Assembly (NCBI GenBank): GCA_025384855.1
Contig: JALAHT010000001.1
Location: forward strand, 935,064 to 999,063
Direction of reading: 5' to 3'
Length of the DNA stretch: 64,000 nucleotides
Source: Luteirhabdus salina
GTDB lineage: Bacteria > Bacteroidota > Bacteroidia > Flavobacteriales > Flavobacteriaceae
Shown here: in pieces, positions 36,235 to 45,541 of the stretch
Layout: each line of letters begins with the position of its first letter
Numbering within the stretch: the stretch's first letter is position 1
Translations under genes and position numbers: made by a program
Notes under the pieces: generated by a model
The model's database searches: none
Seen by the model: the letters and a program-made list of their open reading frames with translations, nothing else
What the model was told of the DNA's origin: nothing

Positions 36235-36759
36235 ATGAAAACATTTATTTCAGCAATCGCATTACTGTTCTTCATATCCTTTAGCCAAGCACAGGAAACT
36301 CCTAAATATTTCAACAAGGTTCAGACCTTGGATAGCACCATTGAAACATTATACAGTGTTATTTCGGGTGAAAAAGGTGAAGAACGAGATTGGGCACTTT
36401 TTCAATATTTATTTACAGAGAATGCCAAATTAATTCCTACGGGCATGAATCAAGAAAAGAATTTTGATGTAAAGTATTGGTCACCCGAGGAGTATATTGA
36501 AAAAGCAGGTGTTTATTTGAAAGCCAATGGCTTCTTCGAAAAGGAAATTCATAGAGAAGTACAGACATTTGGTTCATTAATCCATGTTTTCAGTACATAC
36601 GAATCCTATAATTCCCAAAATGAAGAAACCCCTTTTGCAAGGGGCATCAATAGTATTCAATTATTATATGACAATAACCGTTGGTGGATTATCAATATTT
36701 ACTGGGCAGGTGAATCGGAAGTAACTCCAATTCCCAAACAATATCTACCAACAAATTAA
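36235..36759 (+). CDS. Small exported protein, possible SnoaL/NTF2-like fold
   Basis: A signal peptide (residues 1-19, cut after SQA) predicts export to the periplasm. Residues 25-170 have the pattern of a cone-shaped NTF2-like domain: LDSTIETLYSVISGEKGEERDW, LFTENAKLIP, VHVFSTYES and RWWIINIYW near the end. The family assignment is tentative. It starts 2 bases after the ABC ATPase stop and is co-transcribed with it; a functional connection is unproven. The last 4 bases overlap the convergent gene. Confidence 0.7.
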   Translation: MKTFISAIALLFFISFSQAQETPKYFNKVQTLDSTIETLYSVISGEKGEERDWALFQYLFTENAKLIPTGMNQEKNFDVKYWSPEEYIEKAGVYLKANGFFEKEIHREVQTFGSLIHVFSTYESYNSQNEETPFARGINSIQLLYDNNRWWIINIYWAGESEVTPIPKQYLPTN

Positions 36760-37397
36760 TCAGCCGATTTAACTGCTTCTTCAATATCGGTGTCACCATT
36801 CAAAATCTCTACGGTTTGGTTAGGTAATGTATCATCGTGAAGGGCTGCTACCAATGTTTCCGCAGTATCGGCGCGGGTTATTTTTCCTTTTTCATTCAGA
36901 TTTTTCGAAAGCTTTATACTTCCGGTGCGTTCATCATCTGTTAGCATTCCAGGTCGAACAATTGTATATGCCATATCGCTATTTCGCAAATGATCGTCGG
37001 CCGCTTTTTTCGCCTCCAAATAATGTTGAAGATCTTCGTTCTGCTCAGGATTATCAGCTCCCATCGCACTTAACATCACAAATTTCTTGATGCCTGCAAT
37101 GCTTGCTAGATCGATTAATTTCATCGCTCCGTTTTTATCGACCGCCTCCGTTTTTTCTTTAGAAGTTTCGCCGCCTGAACCAGCAGCGAATACGATTTTA
37201 TCGATTTCCGTTACGGTATGGCTTACATTCTTTTCAAGATCGGCCAATCGTGTTTCGATGTTTCGATCGGTAAATTGCTTTTCTTGTTCTTTTCGCCGAA
37301 CCATCGCCACGGGACGATAATTTCTATAGCGATCTAAAATATCTACGATTTGCTTTCCGGTGGTTCCATTGGCACCGACAACCAGTACTCTTTCCAT
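36756..37397 (-). CDS. NAD(P)-binding atypical short-chain dehydrogenase (NmrA/SDR-a5 like)
   Basis: Rossmann protein of unknown substrate. It opens with VVGANGTTGKQIVD (glycine-rich dinucleotide loop), then MVRRKEQ (phosphate-binding Arg suggesting NADP), VFAAGSGG and YTIVRPGMLTDD; no YxxxK catalytic pair is obvious, which fits atypical SDRs. 213 residues. It overlaps the tail of the preceding convergent gene by 4 bases. 37398-37500 holds no feature I can name. Confidence 0.8.
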   Translation of the reverse strand: MERVLVVGANGTTGKQIVDILDRYRNYRPVAMVRRKEQEKQFTDRNIETRLADLEKNVSHTVTEIDKIVFAAGSGGETSKEKTEAVDKNGAMKLIDLASIAGIKKFVMLSAMGADNPEQNEDLQHYLEAKKAADDHLRNSDMAYTIVRPGMLTDDERTGSIKLSKNLNEKGKITRADTAETLVAALHDDTLPNQTVEILNGDTDIEEAVKSAD

Positions 37398-37500
37398 TGT
37401 ATTTTTCGTTTATTTTTTTTCAAAATACCCGAAACACATGGTTTTGGCATCCACCTTAACGGCCTTTAACGCAGGCTTTAATAAGACTTTAGTAGTATTG

Positions 37501-37959
37501 TTATCGTATGGAAGAAATAGTGAACGATTTATCTTGAAAGCTAAAGGAGTCGCCTTTTTTCTTTCCAGAAAGTAATTGTCCTATTGGCGAGGAATATGCG
37601 ACGCAATAATAGGTTGTATTTCCGACAGTAACTGACCCAATAGAACTACTGATGAAATAGGTCGCCTTGTCGGTATGCGCTAAGCTACCCAAACGTGCAT
37701 AATCGGAATTAGTATTGATATCGATGCGCTTTAAAAAATCTCGTTCCCGTTCGATCTCCTGAAGTTGTTTCCCAGCATTTTCCCGTTCAATTTGAAGCAT
37801 CGCACGTCCGGTTTCATGTTTATCGCCAGCAGTATTCTTCGATTCTTCCATCAAAGACTCTTCGATATCCTTAATATGTAATTTTACTGTTTGATATCGC
37901 TTTTCGAGTGCTTCCTGACACTTCTGCAATAAAGCTGATTTTAATTCTTTCGCTTTCAT
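37501..37959 (-). CDS. GreA/GreB-like protein (often mislabelled 3-oxoacyl-ACP synthase)
   Basis: A two-part protein built like transcript-cleavage factors: an N-terminal antiparallel coiled coil (about 1-80) with the tip GDKHETG, having Asp and Glu three apart exactly as in GreA's catalytic GDLKEN tip, and a C-terminal FKBP-like part with SSPIGQLLSGKKKGDSF, the GreA signature SPIxxxLxGKxxGD. I infer that it binds RNA polymerase's secondary channel. 152 residues, like GreA. The start overlaps the mtgA stop by 4 bases (ATGA). Confidence 0.72.
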   Translation of the reverse strand: MKAKELKSALLQKCQEALEKRYQTVKLHIKDIEESLMEESKNTAGDKHETGRAMLQIERENAGKQLQEIERERDFLKRIDINTNSDYARLGSLAHTDKATYFISSSIGSVTVGNTTYYCVAYSSPIGQLLSGKKKGDSFSFQDKSFTISSIR

Positions 37960-38651
37960 TCTTTTTCGTCTTCTTTGGTAAACCGCAAGACACCGTAGTT
38001 ATTCATTTGTTTCACAATCCAATTTTTTCGTTGTTGAATATAGGTGGACGCCGGCGCTGCTCTATAATTCCTTGGATTAGGCAAAATTGCTGCTATGGCG
38101 GCTGCTTCGTAGGTGGTAAGGTTGGCGGCCGATTTCCCAAACCAATGGTTTGCAGCAGCCGCTGCTCCATACACCCCATCCCCCATTTCAATACTGTTCA
38201 AATATACTTCCAGAATCCGTTCCTTGCTCCAAAAAAATTCAATTAAAACGGTAAAATAGGCTTCCAATCCTTTTCGTAGCCAACTTCTTTCAGGCCAGAG
38301 GAATACGTTCTTTGCGGTTTGTTGTGAAATCGTGCTTCCTCCCCTAAGACGCTTGCCGCTTCTATTTGCTTCATACGCTTTTTCAATCGCTTTATAATCG
38401 AAGCCATCATGCAAAATAAACTGTTGGTCCTCGGCTGCAATGACTGCCTTTTGAAGGTTGACCGATATTTCCGAAAGGGGAACCCAATCGTGTTTGGTCT
38501 CAAATTGTTCCGATTCTGCCTGGAAACTTCTAATGGCCATCAAAGGGGTATAGGGAACGGGTATAAAGGTGTAGGCAATGACCCATAGTATCGTCAACAG
38601 TAAAAACCATAAAAGTGTTTTAAATAGAAATTTGAAAAGCCTTTTTAGCAT
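37956..38651 (-). CDS. mtgA: Monofunctional peptidoglycan glycosyltransferase
   Basis: Polymerises lipid II into glycan strands at the inner membrane. One TM segment (about 8-28) precedes the GT51 domain: VIAAEDQQFILHDGFD with the catalytic Glu, GGSTISQQTAKNVFLW, RSWLRKGLEAYFT and KERILEVYLN. 231 residues, with no transpeptidase domain. Coupled by a 4-base overlap to the Gre-like gene downstream; a reason for this pairing is not apparent. Confidence 0.93.
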   Translation of the reverse strand: MLKRLFKFLFKTLLWFLLLTILWVIAYTFIPVPYTPLMAIRSFQAESEQFETKHDWVPLSEISVNLQKAVIAAEDQQFILHDGFDYKAIEKAYEANRSGKRLRGGSTISQQTAKNVFLWPERSWLRKGLEAYFTVLIEFFWSKERILEVYLNSIEMGDGVYGAAAAANHWFGKSAANLTTYEAAAIAAILPNPRNYRAAPASTYIQQRKNWIVKQMNNYGVLRFTKEDEKE

Positions 38652-38661
38652 GTTGATTTGA

Positions 38662-39783
38662 TTATGATAGTGTCAATGCTGCTAATTTCTTTCCCACTGC
38701 CGATCCGATGGCAACGCCCATGCCACCCAATCGCACCCCACAAAACACGGTAGGTGCTATTTGTTTTAGGATGGGTTTCTTTTGGTCGCCAACCCCCATA
38801 ATTCCACTCCAGCGTTGCTCTATTTCAAACGGAATTTCCGGTAGTATCGTATGTTTCAACAGCTGTTCCAATTGCTGTTGAATGGTTTCAGTTAGCACCA
38901 TTTCGGTAGTTTCTTCACCTTGAAAGTCAAGATTTCGTCCTCCGCCAAATAACAATCTATCGCCAATATTTCGGAAATAGTAGTACCCTTTGTCTAGGTG
39001 AAACGTTCCCTTGATTGACAAATTGGGAATCGGTTTGGTGATGAGCACCTGTGCTCTTGCTGGCTTCACTTCTTCTGAAAGCAACTGCTTTGCAAAACCG
39101 TTGGTCGCAATGCATATTTTTTTGGGTTGAAGGGTTTCCGTATCGTTTATCGTTAACGTACCTTCCGCGGGTTGAAGTTGGGTAACTTCACAACTATTCA
39201 AAATAAGAATATCATTTTCTGAAGCCTTCTTCAATAAGGCGCGCATCATCTTCCCAGTATCCAATTGTCCTTCCAATCGATTAAAAAGCAATTGATCATG
39301 TGTATTCTGAAAACCAAAATCATCTTTCTTCAATGAAAAGATAGGTTCTTTATCTTCAAACACTTCCTGCATCAATTCATTGATATACGGCATTTGGTGT
39401 TTGCATTGCTCGAACAAAGTGGCATCCTTCTTCAAAAATACTTCATACCCACCATGACATTGGTAATCGATAGTTGTATCGCCCAGGGTATTCCGAAGTA
39501 ATTGAAGACCCGAAACGCGCTCCTTCACCAATTCTATGACTTCCTCTTCTGAATGCGAATTGAGGTCATCCAGCATTTCCGAAACACTTCCAAAGCAGGC
39601 GAAACCTGCATTCTTAGTACTGGCACCGCTGGGTAGTATCCCTCTTTCAAAAATTACAATCTTAGCGTTCGGATGTTGTTTACGAAGTGCAAGCGCACAA
39701 TTTAGGCCCACGATACCGCTGCCAACAAGAGCGTAGTCGATTTCGTGTAACCAAGTTTGTCGTTCCCAAAAAGATAGGTTCAT
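38662..39783 (-). CDS. FAD-dependent oxidoreductase (DAO family)
   Basis: Glycine-oxidase/sarcosine-oxidase-like amine oxidase of unknown substrate. The FAD Rossmann motif ALVGSGIVGLNCALAL is followed by IVIFERG and ASTKNAGFACFG (the flavin-contacting loop). Closing motifs RWSGIMGVGDQKKPI and GVRLGGMGVAIGSAVG also bind FAD. The start at 39783 gives 373 residues; the longer frame to 39819 begins inside the accC terminator. Cytosolic. Confidence 0.85.
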   Translation of the reverse strand: MNLSFWERQTWLHEIDYALVGSGIVGLNCALALRKQHPNAKIVIFERGILPSGASTKNAGFACFGSVSEMLDDLNSHSEEEVIELVKERVSGLQLLRNTLGDTTIDYQCHGGYEVFLKKDATLFEQCKHQMPYINELMQEVFEDKEPIFSLKKDDFGFQNTHDQLLFNRLEGQLDTGKMMRALLKKASENDILILNSCEVTQLQPAEGTLTINDTETLQPKKICIATNGFAKQLLSEEVKPARAQVLITKPIPNLSIKGTFHLDKGYYYFRNIGDRLLFGGGRNLDFQGEETTEMVLTETIQQQLEQLLKHTILPEIPFEIEQRWSGIMGVGDQKKPILKQIAPTVFCGVRLGGMGVAIGSAVGKKLAALTLS

Positions 39784-39801
39784 AGGTAGAAAAGTATAAA
39801 G

Positions 39802-39847
39802 AAAAAGCACCAATTTCACAGGAATCTGCTCAATCTTGGTGCTTTTT
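39802..39847 (-). terminator. Intrinsic terminator after accC
   Basis: Arms AAAAAGCACCAA (39802-39813) and TTGGTGCTTTTT (39836-39847) form a 12-bp stem with T-runs on both strands; on the minus strand it ends the fabH-accB-accC unit just before the FAD oxidoreductase gene. Confidence 0.85.
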
Positions 39848-39867
39848 ATAAGATTTAGGAAGACTAA

Positions 39868-41220
39868 TTACTCTTCTTCTGGTTCTTGCATTTGAAAGGT
39901 ATTCATAAACGCAGTGGTATAATCGCCTTTTACATATGCTGGATCGTCCATCAACTGACGGTGAAACGGAATTGTTGTTTTGATTCCTTCGATTACGAAT
40001 TCATCCAATGCACGCTTCATTTTATTGATAGCCTCATCACGTGTTTGTGCCGTGGTAATCAATTTTGCAATCATCGAGTCGTAGTTTGGCGGAATGCTGT
40101 ATCCTGCATACACATGCGTATCCAAGCGAACGCCGTGACCTCCCGGAGCATGTAAGACCGTAATCTTCCCTGGTGAGGGACGGAAGTTGTTGTATGGATC
40201 TTCAGCATTGATTCGACATTCGATAGAATGAAGGTTTGGCGTATAGTTCTTTCCTGAAATCGGTACACCAGCAGCCACTAAAATCTGTTCGCGAATCAAA
40301 TCGAAATCGATTACCTGTTCCGTAATCGGGTGTTCCACCTGAATACGGGTATTCATTTCCATAAAGTAGAAGTTGCGGTGTTTATCGACTAGGAATTCGA
40401 CGGTACCGGCACCTTCATATTTAATGTATTCGGCTGCTTGCACGGCAGCTTCACCCATGTCCTTACGAAGTTTCTTCGTCATAAACGGACTTGGAGTTTC
40501 TTCTGTCAACTTTTGGTGACGACGCTGAATAGAGCAATCGCGTTCACTAAGGTGACACGCTTTTCCTGTGCTATCACCAACGATTTGGATTTCGATATGG
40601 CGAGGCTCTTCGATAAGCTTTTCCATATACATATCGTCGTTTCCGAAGGCTGCTTTACTTTCCTTCCGAGCCGATTCCCAAGCATCTTCAAGATCTTCTT
40701 CCTTCCAAACGGCACGCATTCCTTTACCGCCGCCACCGGCACTAGCTTTTAGCATTACAGGATAGCCTGTTTCCTTCGCAACTTTCTTACATGTTTCGAA
40801 ATCGGGGATTACGCCTTCGCTTCCTGGCACACAAGGAACCCCTGCAGCCTTCATGGTGGCTTTTGCAGTGGCCTTATCGCCCATCTTTTCGATCATTTCG
40901 GGTGAGGCCCCTATAAATTTGATATTATGTTCTTCACATATTTTCGAGAATTTCGCATTCTCTGAAAGAAATCCATATCCCGGGTGAATAGCATCGGCAT
41001 TGGTAATCTCAGCAGCGGCGATAATATTCGCCATTTTTAAATAGCTTTCACTACTTGGGGCGGGCCCAATACAAACAGCCTCATCGGCAAAACGCACGTG
41101 GAGGCTTTCTTCATCTGCTTTGGAATAGACCGCAACAGTCTTAATTCCCATCTCGCGGCAGGTTCGAATAACGCGAAGTGCGATTTCTCCCCTATTGGCA
41201 ATCAATATCTTTTTAAACAT
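39868..41220 (-). CDS. accC: Acetyl-CoA carboxylase, biotin carboxylase subunit
   Basis: ATP-dependent carboxylation of biotin on BCCP, first half of malonyl-CoA formation. ATP-grasp motifs: [12 protein letters not shown], the biotin/bicarbonate region [25 protein letters not shown] and RINAEDP. 450 residues, the length of a standalone bacterial AccC. It follows accB by 77 bases on the minus strand; the two are expected to act as one complex. Confidence 0.97.
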   Translation of the reverse strand: MFKKILIANRGEIALRVIRTCREMGIKTVAVYSKADEESLHVRFADEAVCIGPAPSSESYLKMANIIAAAEITNADAIHPGYGFLSENAKFSKICEEHNIKFIGASPEMIEKMGDKATAKATMKAAGVPCVPGSEGVIPDFETCKKVAKETGYPVMLKASAGGGGKGMRAVWKEEDLEDAWESARKESKAAFGNDDMYMEKLIEEPRHIEIQIVGDSTGKACHLSERDCSIQRRHQKLTEETPSPFMTKKLRKDMGEAAVQAAEYIKYEGAGTVEFLVDKHRNFYFMEMNTRIQVEHPITEQVIDFDLIREQILVAAGVPISGKNYTPNLHSIECRINAEDPYNNFRPSPGKITVLHAPGGHGVRLDTHVYAGYSIPPNYDSMIAKLITTAQTRDEAINKMKRALDEFVIEGIKTTIPFHRQLMDDPAYVKGDYTTAFMNTFQMQEPEEE

Positions 41221-41297
41221 AGCTTTCTATCTTAACGATTAGTATTTCCGAAGAATGCTTCACACATTCCTTCGGCTTTCGCGTTAAAGGGTAGTAC

Positions 41298-41798
41298 TTA
41301 AGAAGGGTCTACCAAGAACAGCGGTTGGTCGAATTCTACTGGAGAAGCATCGTCTACTAAAACCTTTACGATCTTACCGGATACTTCGCTTTCAATTTCG
41401 TTGAAGAGTTTCATCGCTTCGATCACACAAAGTACGTCACCTTCCTTCACGGTATCGCCTACTTCAACAAACACTGGCTTTTCGGGCGCAGGTTTGCGGT
41501 AGAACGTTCCAATGATGGGCGATTTCACCGTAATATACTTAGAATCGTCGCTTTCTGCGGTTCCAGCACTTTCCGTAGTGGTTGGTTTCGACTCGGGCTG
41601 TGCAGCCGGTTGTTGTGGTGCGGTGGCAGGTTGAGCAGCTTGCATGGCGGGAACTTGTTGGATATACGTAGTTTCGCCTTTCTTATCGTCTGAACCTGTT
41701 CGGATGGTGATTTTTACATCATCCATTTCCAACTTTACTTCGCTGGCACCGGACTTCGCCACGAATTTAATCAGGTTTTGAATTTCCTTTAATTCCAT
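41298..41798 (-). CDS. accB: Acetyl-CoA carboxylase biotin carboxyl carrier protein
   Basis: Carries biotin between carboxylase subunits. Biotinylated K130 is in VIEAMKLFNE. The N-terminal helix pair (1-35), an Ala/Pro/Gln-rich linker (about 48-85) and the C-terminal biotinyl domain (87-166), with the protruding-thumb region SPIIGTFYRKPAPEKP, are all present. 166 residues. It lies between fabH and accC. Confidence 0.97.
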   Translation of the reverse strand: MELKEIQNLIKFVAKSGASEVKLEMDDVKITIRTGSDDKKGETTYIQQVPAMQAAQPATAPQQPAAQPESKPTTTESAGTAESDDSKYITVKSPIIGTFYRKPAPEKPVFVEVGDTVKEGDVLCVIEAMKLFNEIESEVSGKIVKVLVDDASPVEFDQPLFLVDPS

Positions 41799-41826
41799 AT
41801 TGATCGGTTTTCTGTTTTCTTAGAAT

Positions 41827-42825
41827 TTATTTTGAATCGTAGGCCCATGTTACGTACACGGCGCCCCATGTAAATCCGCCTCCAAAGGAAGCGAATACGA
41901 GGTTGTCCCCTTTTTTTAATTTGGATTCGTAATCGACCAAGCAAAGGGGTAGGGTAGCTGAAGTCGTATTACCATATTTATGAATATTCATCATAACTTT
42001 TTCATCGTCTAGGCCCATACGTTTGGCCGTAGCATCGATAATTCTTTTGTTCGCCTGATGTGGTACTAACCAATTTACATCGTCTGCAGACAATTTATTG
42101 CGCTGCATAATCTTGGCGCTAACATCGGCCATATTGGAAACGGCAAACTTAAAGACCGTTTTCCCATCTTGAAATACAAAATGTTGCTTATTTGCAACTG
42201 TTTCAGCGGAAGCAGGCATCAACGAACCACCGGCATCAATCTTTAGGCTTTGACGGCCAATTCCATCGGAACGCAAAAATTCGTCCTGTACACCATACCC
42301 TTCTTCCGAAGGCTCGAAAAGAACCGCTCCTCCTCCATCACCAAAAATAATACAGGTAGCACGGTCTTCGTAATCGATAATGGATGACATTTTATCAGCA
42401 CCAATCAGCAATACTTTTTTGTAGCGACCGGATTCGATATAGCTGGCTGCTGTAGACATTCCGTAAAGAAAACTTGAACAGGCAGCGACAAGGTCATATG
42501 AAAAAGCGTTTATGGCTCCAATCTGGGAGGCAACATAAACGCCAGTAGCCGCAACGGGCATATCAGGTGTCGCTGTGGACATAATGACAAGGTCGATATC
42601 CTTTGGATCTGTATTGTTCTTTTTCAGACACTCCTTAGCAGCTTGAATAGCCAAATAAGATGTTCCTTTATCTGAATCCTTTAAAATCCTGCGCTCTTTA
42701 ATTCCGGTTCGGGTAGTAATCCATTCATCATTGGTATCGACCATTTCCTCCAGCTTCTTATTGGTAAGAACATAGTCTGGAACATATCCCCCGACAGCGG
42801 TAATAGCTGCTGTGATTTTACTCAT
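41827..42825 (-). CDS. fabH: Beta-ketoacyl-ACP synthase III
   Basis: Initiates fatty-acid synthesis by condensing acyl-CoA with malonyl-ACP. The catalytic triad is C116 (AACSSFLYG), H256 (VPHQANKRI) and N286 (YGNTTSAT). 332 residues. It probably starts a separate unit, since a terminator for rpmF lies upstream; a degenerate TTCCTTTG could be its -7 box. Three fatty-acid genes in a row give one pathway block. Confidence 0.95.
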   Translation of the reverse strand: MSKITAAITAVGGYVPDYVLTNKKLEEMVDTNDEWITTRTGIKERRILKDSDKGTSYLAIQAAKECLKKNNTDPKDIDLVIMSTATPDMPVAATGVYVASQIGAINAFSYDLVAACSSFLYGMSTAASYIESGRYKKVLLIGADKMSSIIDYEDRATCIIFGDGGGAVLFEPSEEGYGVQDEFLRSDGIGRQSLKIDAGGSLMPASAETVANKQHFVFQDGKTVFKFAVSNMADVSAKIMQRNKLSADDVNWLVPHQANKRIIDATAKRMGLDDEKVMMNIHKYGNTTSATLPLCLVDYESKLKKGDNLVFASFGGGFTWGAVYVTWAYDSK

Positions 42826-42939
42826 AAAAACGTATTAAATTCAATGTGGACGTTTCGACGCCCCAAAGGAAATGAAAATTACTAAAATTTCGACAAAAAA
42901 AGGCCGAAAACACTCCGTTTTTGCCAATTTGAAGCGTTA

Positions 42940-42980
42940 AAAAAATAAAAAACTCCCACATTCATAAAATGTGAGAGTTG
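42940..42980 (-). terminator. Intrinsic terminator after rpmF
   Basis: On the minus strand ACTCTCACATT pairs with AATGTGGGAGT (one wobble), followed by TTTTTTATTTTTTT. It separates rpmF from fabH, two genes often discussed as one operon. Confidence 0.8.
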
Positions 42981-43002
42981 AATATCGTTTCTATAGGAAA
43001 TA

Positions 43003-43200
43003 CTAGGCTTCCACTTCTTCAGTAGCATCTACTACTACCTGTCCGCGGTAATATAGTTTTCCTTCATGCCAATGGGCACGGTGGAACAAATGCGCTTCAC
43101 CCGTCGTTGGGTCCTTAGCGATGGTTGGAGCCGTTGCTTTGTAATGAGTTCTCCTTTTGTCCCTTCTTGTTTTCGAGGTTTTTCTTTTAGGATGTGCCAT
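43003..43200 (-). CDS. rpmF: 50S ribosomal protein L32
   Basis: 65 residues beginning [21 protein letters not shown], the L32 signature. The zinc cysteines found in many L32 proteins are absent: the region reads [18 protein letters not shown], the usual cysteine-free Bacteroidota form. It directly follows the DUF177 gene with an 8-base gap, a pairing conserved across bacteria. Confidence 0.95.
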   Translation of the reverse strand: MAHPKRKTSKTRRDKRRTHYKATAPTIAKDPTTGEAHLFHRAHWHEGKLYYRGQVVVDATEEVEA

Positions 43201-43208
43201 CTCTATCG

Positions 43209-43754
43209 TTATTTATCCGTTAATAAGTTTTTCAATTTGTCCCATCTGGGATCTGTTTCATCCGAGTCGTCAGAATTTTTTTCGTCATTCGACTTGGGTT
43301 TTAATTCTTCTAATTTTTTAAGTATGTCGCTCTGTAAGGAACCATCTTCCACCCCTGGGTGTACTTTTTTGGCTGGAATAGCCAATACGATGGATTCATA
43401 CAGCTGTTGCTGAAAGTTCACTTCGTGACTGCCGTGTGGTAAGATAATGATATCTTCATCCTCGTTACCGTTTTCTTCACCAAATTTCACCACAAAACGA
43501 TAGGCACCTTCAATAGGCTGATCGTAAGGTTCATTTGTAAGGTCGCAGTTTACGTTTACCGTTCCGTCGAAACTAAGCTCCATTTCCAGAAGCGTGGCTT
43601 TCTTCACCAATAATAGTTCAACCGAAACATCGGCATCGTTAAACTCGTCATACTCAAAATGTTCAAAGAACGGGGATTTCACTGTGTAATCGAACCGGTG
43701 CTCCCCAATTTTCAATCCCACGAAGGGGATAGTAAATTCTTTCAATTCCTTCAT
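43209..43754 (-). CDS. DUF177 (YceD) family protein
   Basis: Found upstream of rpmF throughout bacteria and linked to large-subunit rRNA metabolism. [15 protein letters not shown] opens the domain; [22 protein letters not shown] corresponds to the conserved CxRCL-like region but keeps only one Cys. The tail is acidic, Asp/Glu-rich (about 145-170). The ATG at 43754 is preferred to a GTG two codons earlier (43760), as family members begin M-K-x-L-K. It starts the rpmF unit. Confidence 0.87.
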   Translation of the reverse strand: MKELKEFTIPFVGLKIGEHRFDYTVKSPFFEHFEYDEFNDADVSVELLLVKKATLLEMELSFDGTVNVNCDLTNEPYDQPIEGAYRFVVKFGEENGNEDEDIIILPHGSHEVNFQQQLYESIVLAIPAKKVHPGVEDGSLQSDILKKLEELKPKSNDEKNSDDSDETDPRWDKLKNLLTDK

Positions 43755-43798
43755 GCTCACACCAATTTCCCATACCTTCCTTTATCGAAAGGCGGGTG

Positions 43799-43826
43799 CA
43801 AAGATAAAAAATTATTTTATTCCAAA
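43799..43826 (-). promoter_or_regulatory. Putative promoter of the DUF177-rpmF unit
   Basis: Minus strand: TTTG (complement of 43823-43826), 16-base spacer, TATCTTTG (complement of 43799-43806). Both boxes fit, though the spacer is slightly short of the usual range. Confidence 0.5.
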
Positions 43827-43831
43827 ATGGT

Positions 43832-44896
43832 TTAGCCTTTCTTTTTTGGATTTGGCTTTTTCTGATTGGTTTCCAACGGATTCTTGGTCAGTTTTAGGTA
43901 TTCCTTTCGTTTCTTATAAATAGCGATTGCACTAAAAACCGCTTCCTTAAACGATTCGTAACTAGCTTTGTTCTTTCCTGCAATATCGAAGGCGGTTCCA
44001 TGATCCGGTGAGGTGCGTACACGATTCAATCCGGAAGTAAAATTAACCCCACGTCCAAATGCCAACGTTTTAAAAGGAATAAGTCCTTGGTCGTGATAGG
44101 AAGCGATAATGGCATCAAAATTTTCATGGTTTCCGGAGCCAAAAAAGCTATCGGCAGCGTAGGGACCAAACACGAGCATGCCTTTTTCTCGTAGGCTATC
44201 GAGCGTTGGACGCATCACGGTATCATCTTCATCGCCAATAACCCCGTTATCGCCGGTATGTGGGTTGATACCCAGCACTGCAATTTTAGGCTTGCGAACA
44301 CCAAAATCCTGTCTAAGTGTATTATTAAGGCTATTTAATTTCTTTTCGATCAGATCAGGCGTAATATTTTTAACAACATCCTTAACAGCCACATGATCGG
44401 TGAGCAGTCCAACTTTTAGTCCGCGCGAAATCATGAGCATCATACTTTCGCCCTTTAATTCTTTTGCTAGGTAATCGGTATGGCCGGGGAAAGAAAATGA
44501 TTCTGATTGTACATTCGATTTATGGATAGGTGCTGTAACAAGGACATCAATATTTTTGTTTTTAAGAGCTTCTACCGCTTCCTTAAACGATTGAATGGCG
44601 TATTTACCAAGCGATGGATCTTCTTTGCCCAAGGAAACCTGAACCTGATCTTTCCAGCTATTAATGACATTTACTTTTTTATGGGCAATTTTATCGAGAC
44701 TATCGATACCGTGGAGGTTGACATTCAAATTAAGAACTTTTTTGTAGTGCGACATTAACTTTACGGAGGCAAAAATGACAGGCGTACAGAAATCTAACAT
44801 CCGTGTATCGGAAAATGTCTTGAGGATGATTTCCCCTCCGATACCGTTTAGATCTCCTACCGATATGCCGACGATAGTTCTTTCCTTCTTACCCAT
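43832..44896 (-). CDS. pdxA: 4-hydroxythreonine-4-phosphate dehydrogenase
   Basis: NAD-dependent step of pyridoxal phosphate synthesis. GISVGDLNGIGGEIIL opens the protein; zinc-binding histidines are in FPGHTDYLA, SYHDQGLIPFK and TSPDHGTAFDIAG. 354 residues, with a basic Lys-rich tail (KKPNPKKKG) beyond the family core. Its TACATTTG promoter box is shared back to back with the ribE promoter. PLP made here would serve alr, kbl and other enzymes. Confidence 0.95.
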   Translation of the reverse strand: MGKKERTIVGISVGDLNGIGGEIILKTFSDTRMLDFCTPVIFASVKLMSHYKKVLNLNVNLHGIDSLDKIAHKKVNVINSWKDQVQVSLGKEDPSLGKYAIQSFKEAVEALKNKNIDVLVTAPIHKSNVQSESFSFPGHTDYLAKELKGESMMLMISRGLKVGLLTDHVAVKDVVKNITPDLIEKKLNSLNNTLRQDFGVRKPKIAVLGINPHTGDNGVIGDEDDTVMRPTLDSLREKGMLVFGPYAADSFFGSGNHENFDAIIASYHDQGLIPFKTLAFGRGVNFTSGLNRVRTSPDHGTAFDIAGKNKASYESFKEAVFSAIAIYKKRKEYLKLTKNPLETNQKKPNPKKKG

Positions 44897-44917
44897 GTAC
44901 GATAGTCTTTAAATGGT

Positions 44918-44938
44918 TATTTTTGCTTCACAAATGTA
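44918..44938. promoter_or_regulatory. Divergent -7 elements (ribE / pdxA)
   Basis: Plus strand TATTTTTG (44918-44925) for ribE; minus strand TACATTTG (complement of 44931-44938) for pdxA. They lie within a 54-base intergenic gap and overlap functionally. Confidence 0.5.
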
Positions 44939-44950
44939 ACCAAAATAAGC

Positions 44951-45541
44951 ATGTTTACAGGAATAATTGAAGCTGTTGGTAGGATAGTCAAACGCGAAGA
45001 GGAAGGCAGTAATGTACATTTCACCATTAGTAGTGAAATGGCTGGCGAATTAAAAGTAGATCAAAGTGTTTCGCACAATGGTGTTTGCCTTACTGTTACG
45101 TCGCAACAGGACGCATCCTATACGGTTACCGCAATTAAGGAAACCTTGGAAAAATCGAATTTGGGCAAGTTAAAAACCAATGACCGTATCAATTTGGAAC
45201 GTGCCATGCAATATGGCGCGCGCTTGGACGGTCATTTGGTACAGGGTCATGTAGACCAGGTGGCAACGTGCAAACAGATTCGTGAGGAAGACGGGAGCTG
45301 GGTATATACGTTCACCTATAAAGGCAGCAAACAAAATATTACGGTTGAAAAAGGCTCTATTACTGTTAACGGCGTAAGCCTTACGGTAGTTGGATCAAAG
45401 GATGGGGAGTTTAGCGTAGCGATTATTCCGTACACCTATGAGCACACGAATTTCAAATACCTAAGTGTAGGGGATACCGTTAATCTTGAATTTGACGTAA
45501 TTGGAAAGTACGTACAGCGGCTTATGAGCGGATATTTATAG
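44951..45541 (+). CDS. ribE: Riboflavin synthase alpha subunit
   Basis: Dismutates two 6,7-dimethyl-8-ribityllumazine molecules to riboflavin. The tandem-barrel signature MFTGIIEAVG opens the protein; SHNGVCLTV in the first lumazine-binding repeat is echoed by TVNGVSLTVV in the second; GHLVQGHVDQVA is the substrate motif. 196 residues. No FMN riboswitch is visible upstream. The last 20 bases overlap a small convergent gene. Confidence 0.94.
   Translation: MFTGIIEAVGRIVKREEEGSNVHFTISSEMAGELKVDQSVSHNGVCLTVTSQQDASYTVTAIKETLEKSNLGKLKTNDRINLERAMQYGARLDGHLVQGHVDQVATCKQIREEDGSWVYTFTYKGSKQNITVEKGSITVNGVSLTVVGSKDGEFSVAIIPYTYEHTNFKYLSVGDTVNLEFDVIGKYVQRLMSGYL

Noticed and set aside
39784-39819. Longer start for the FAD oxidoreductase
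   Set aside because: It falls inside the accC terminator hairpin.
44897-44950. FMN riboswitch upstream of ribE
   Set aside because: The gap is only 54 bases and shows no conserved RFN helices; the riboswitch needs well over 100 bases.
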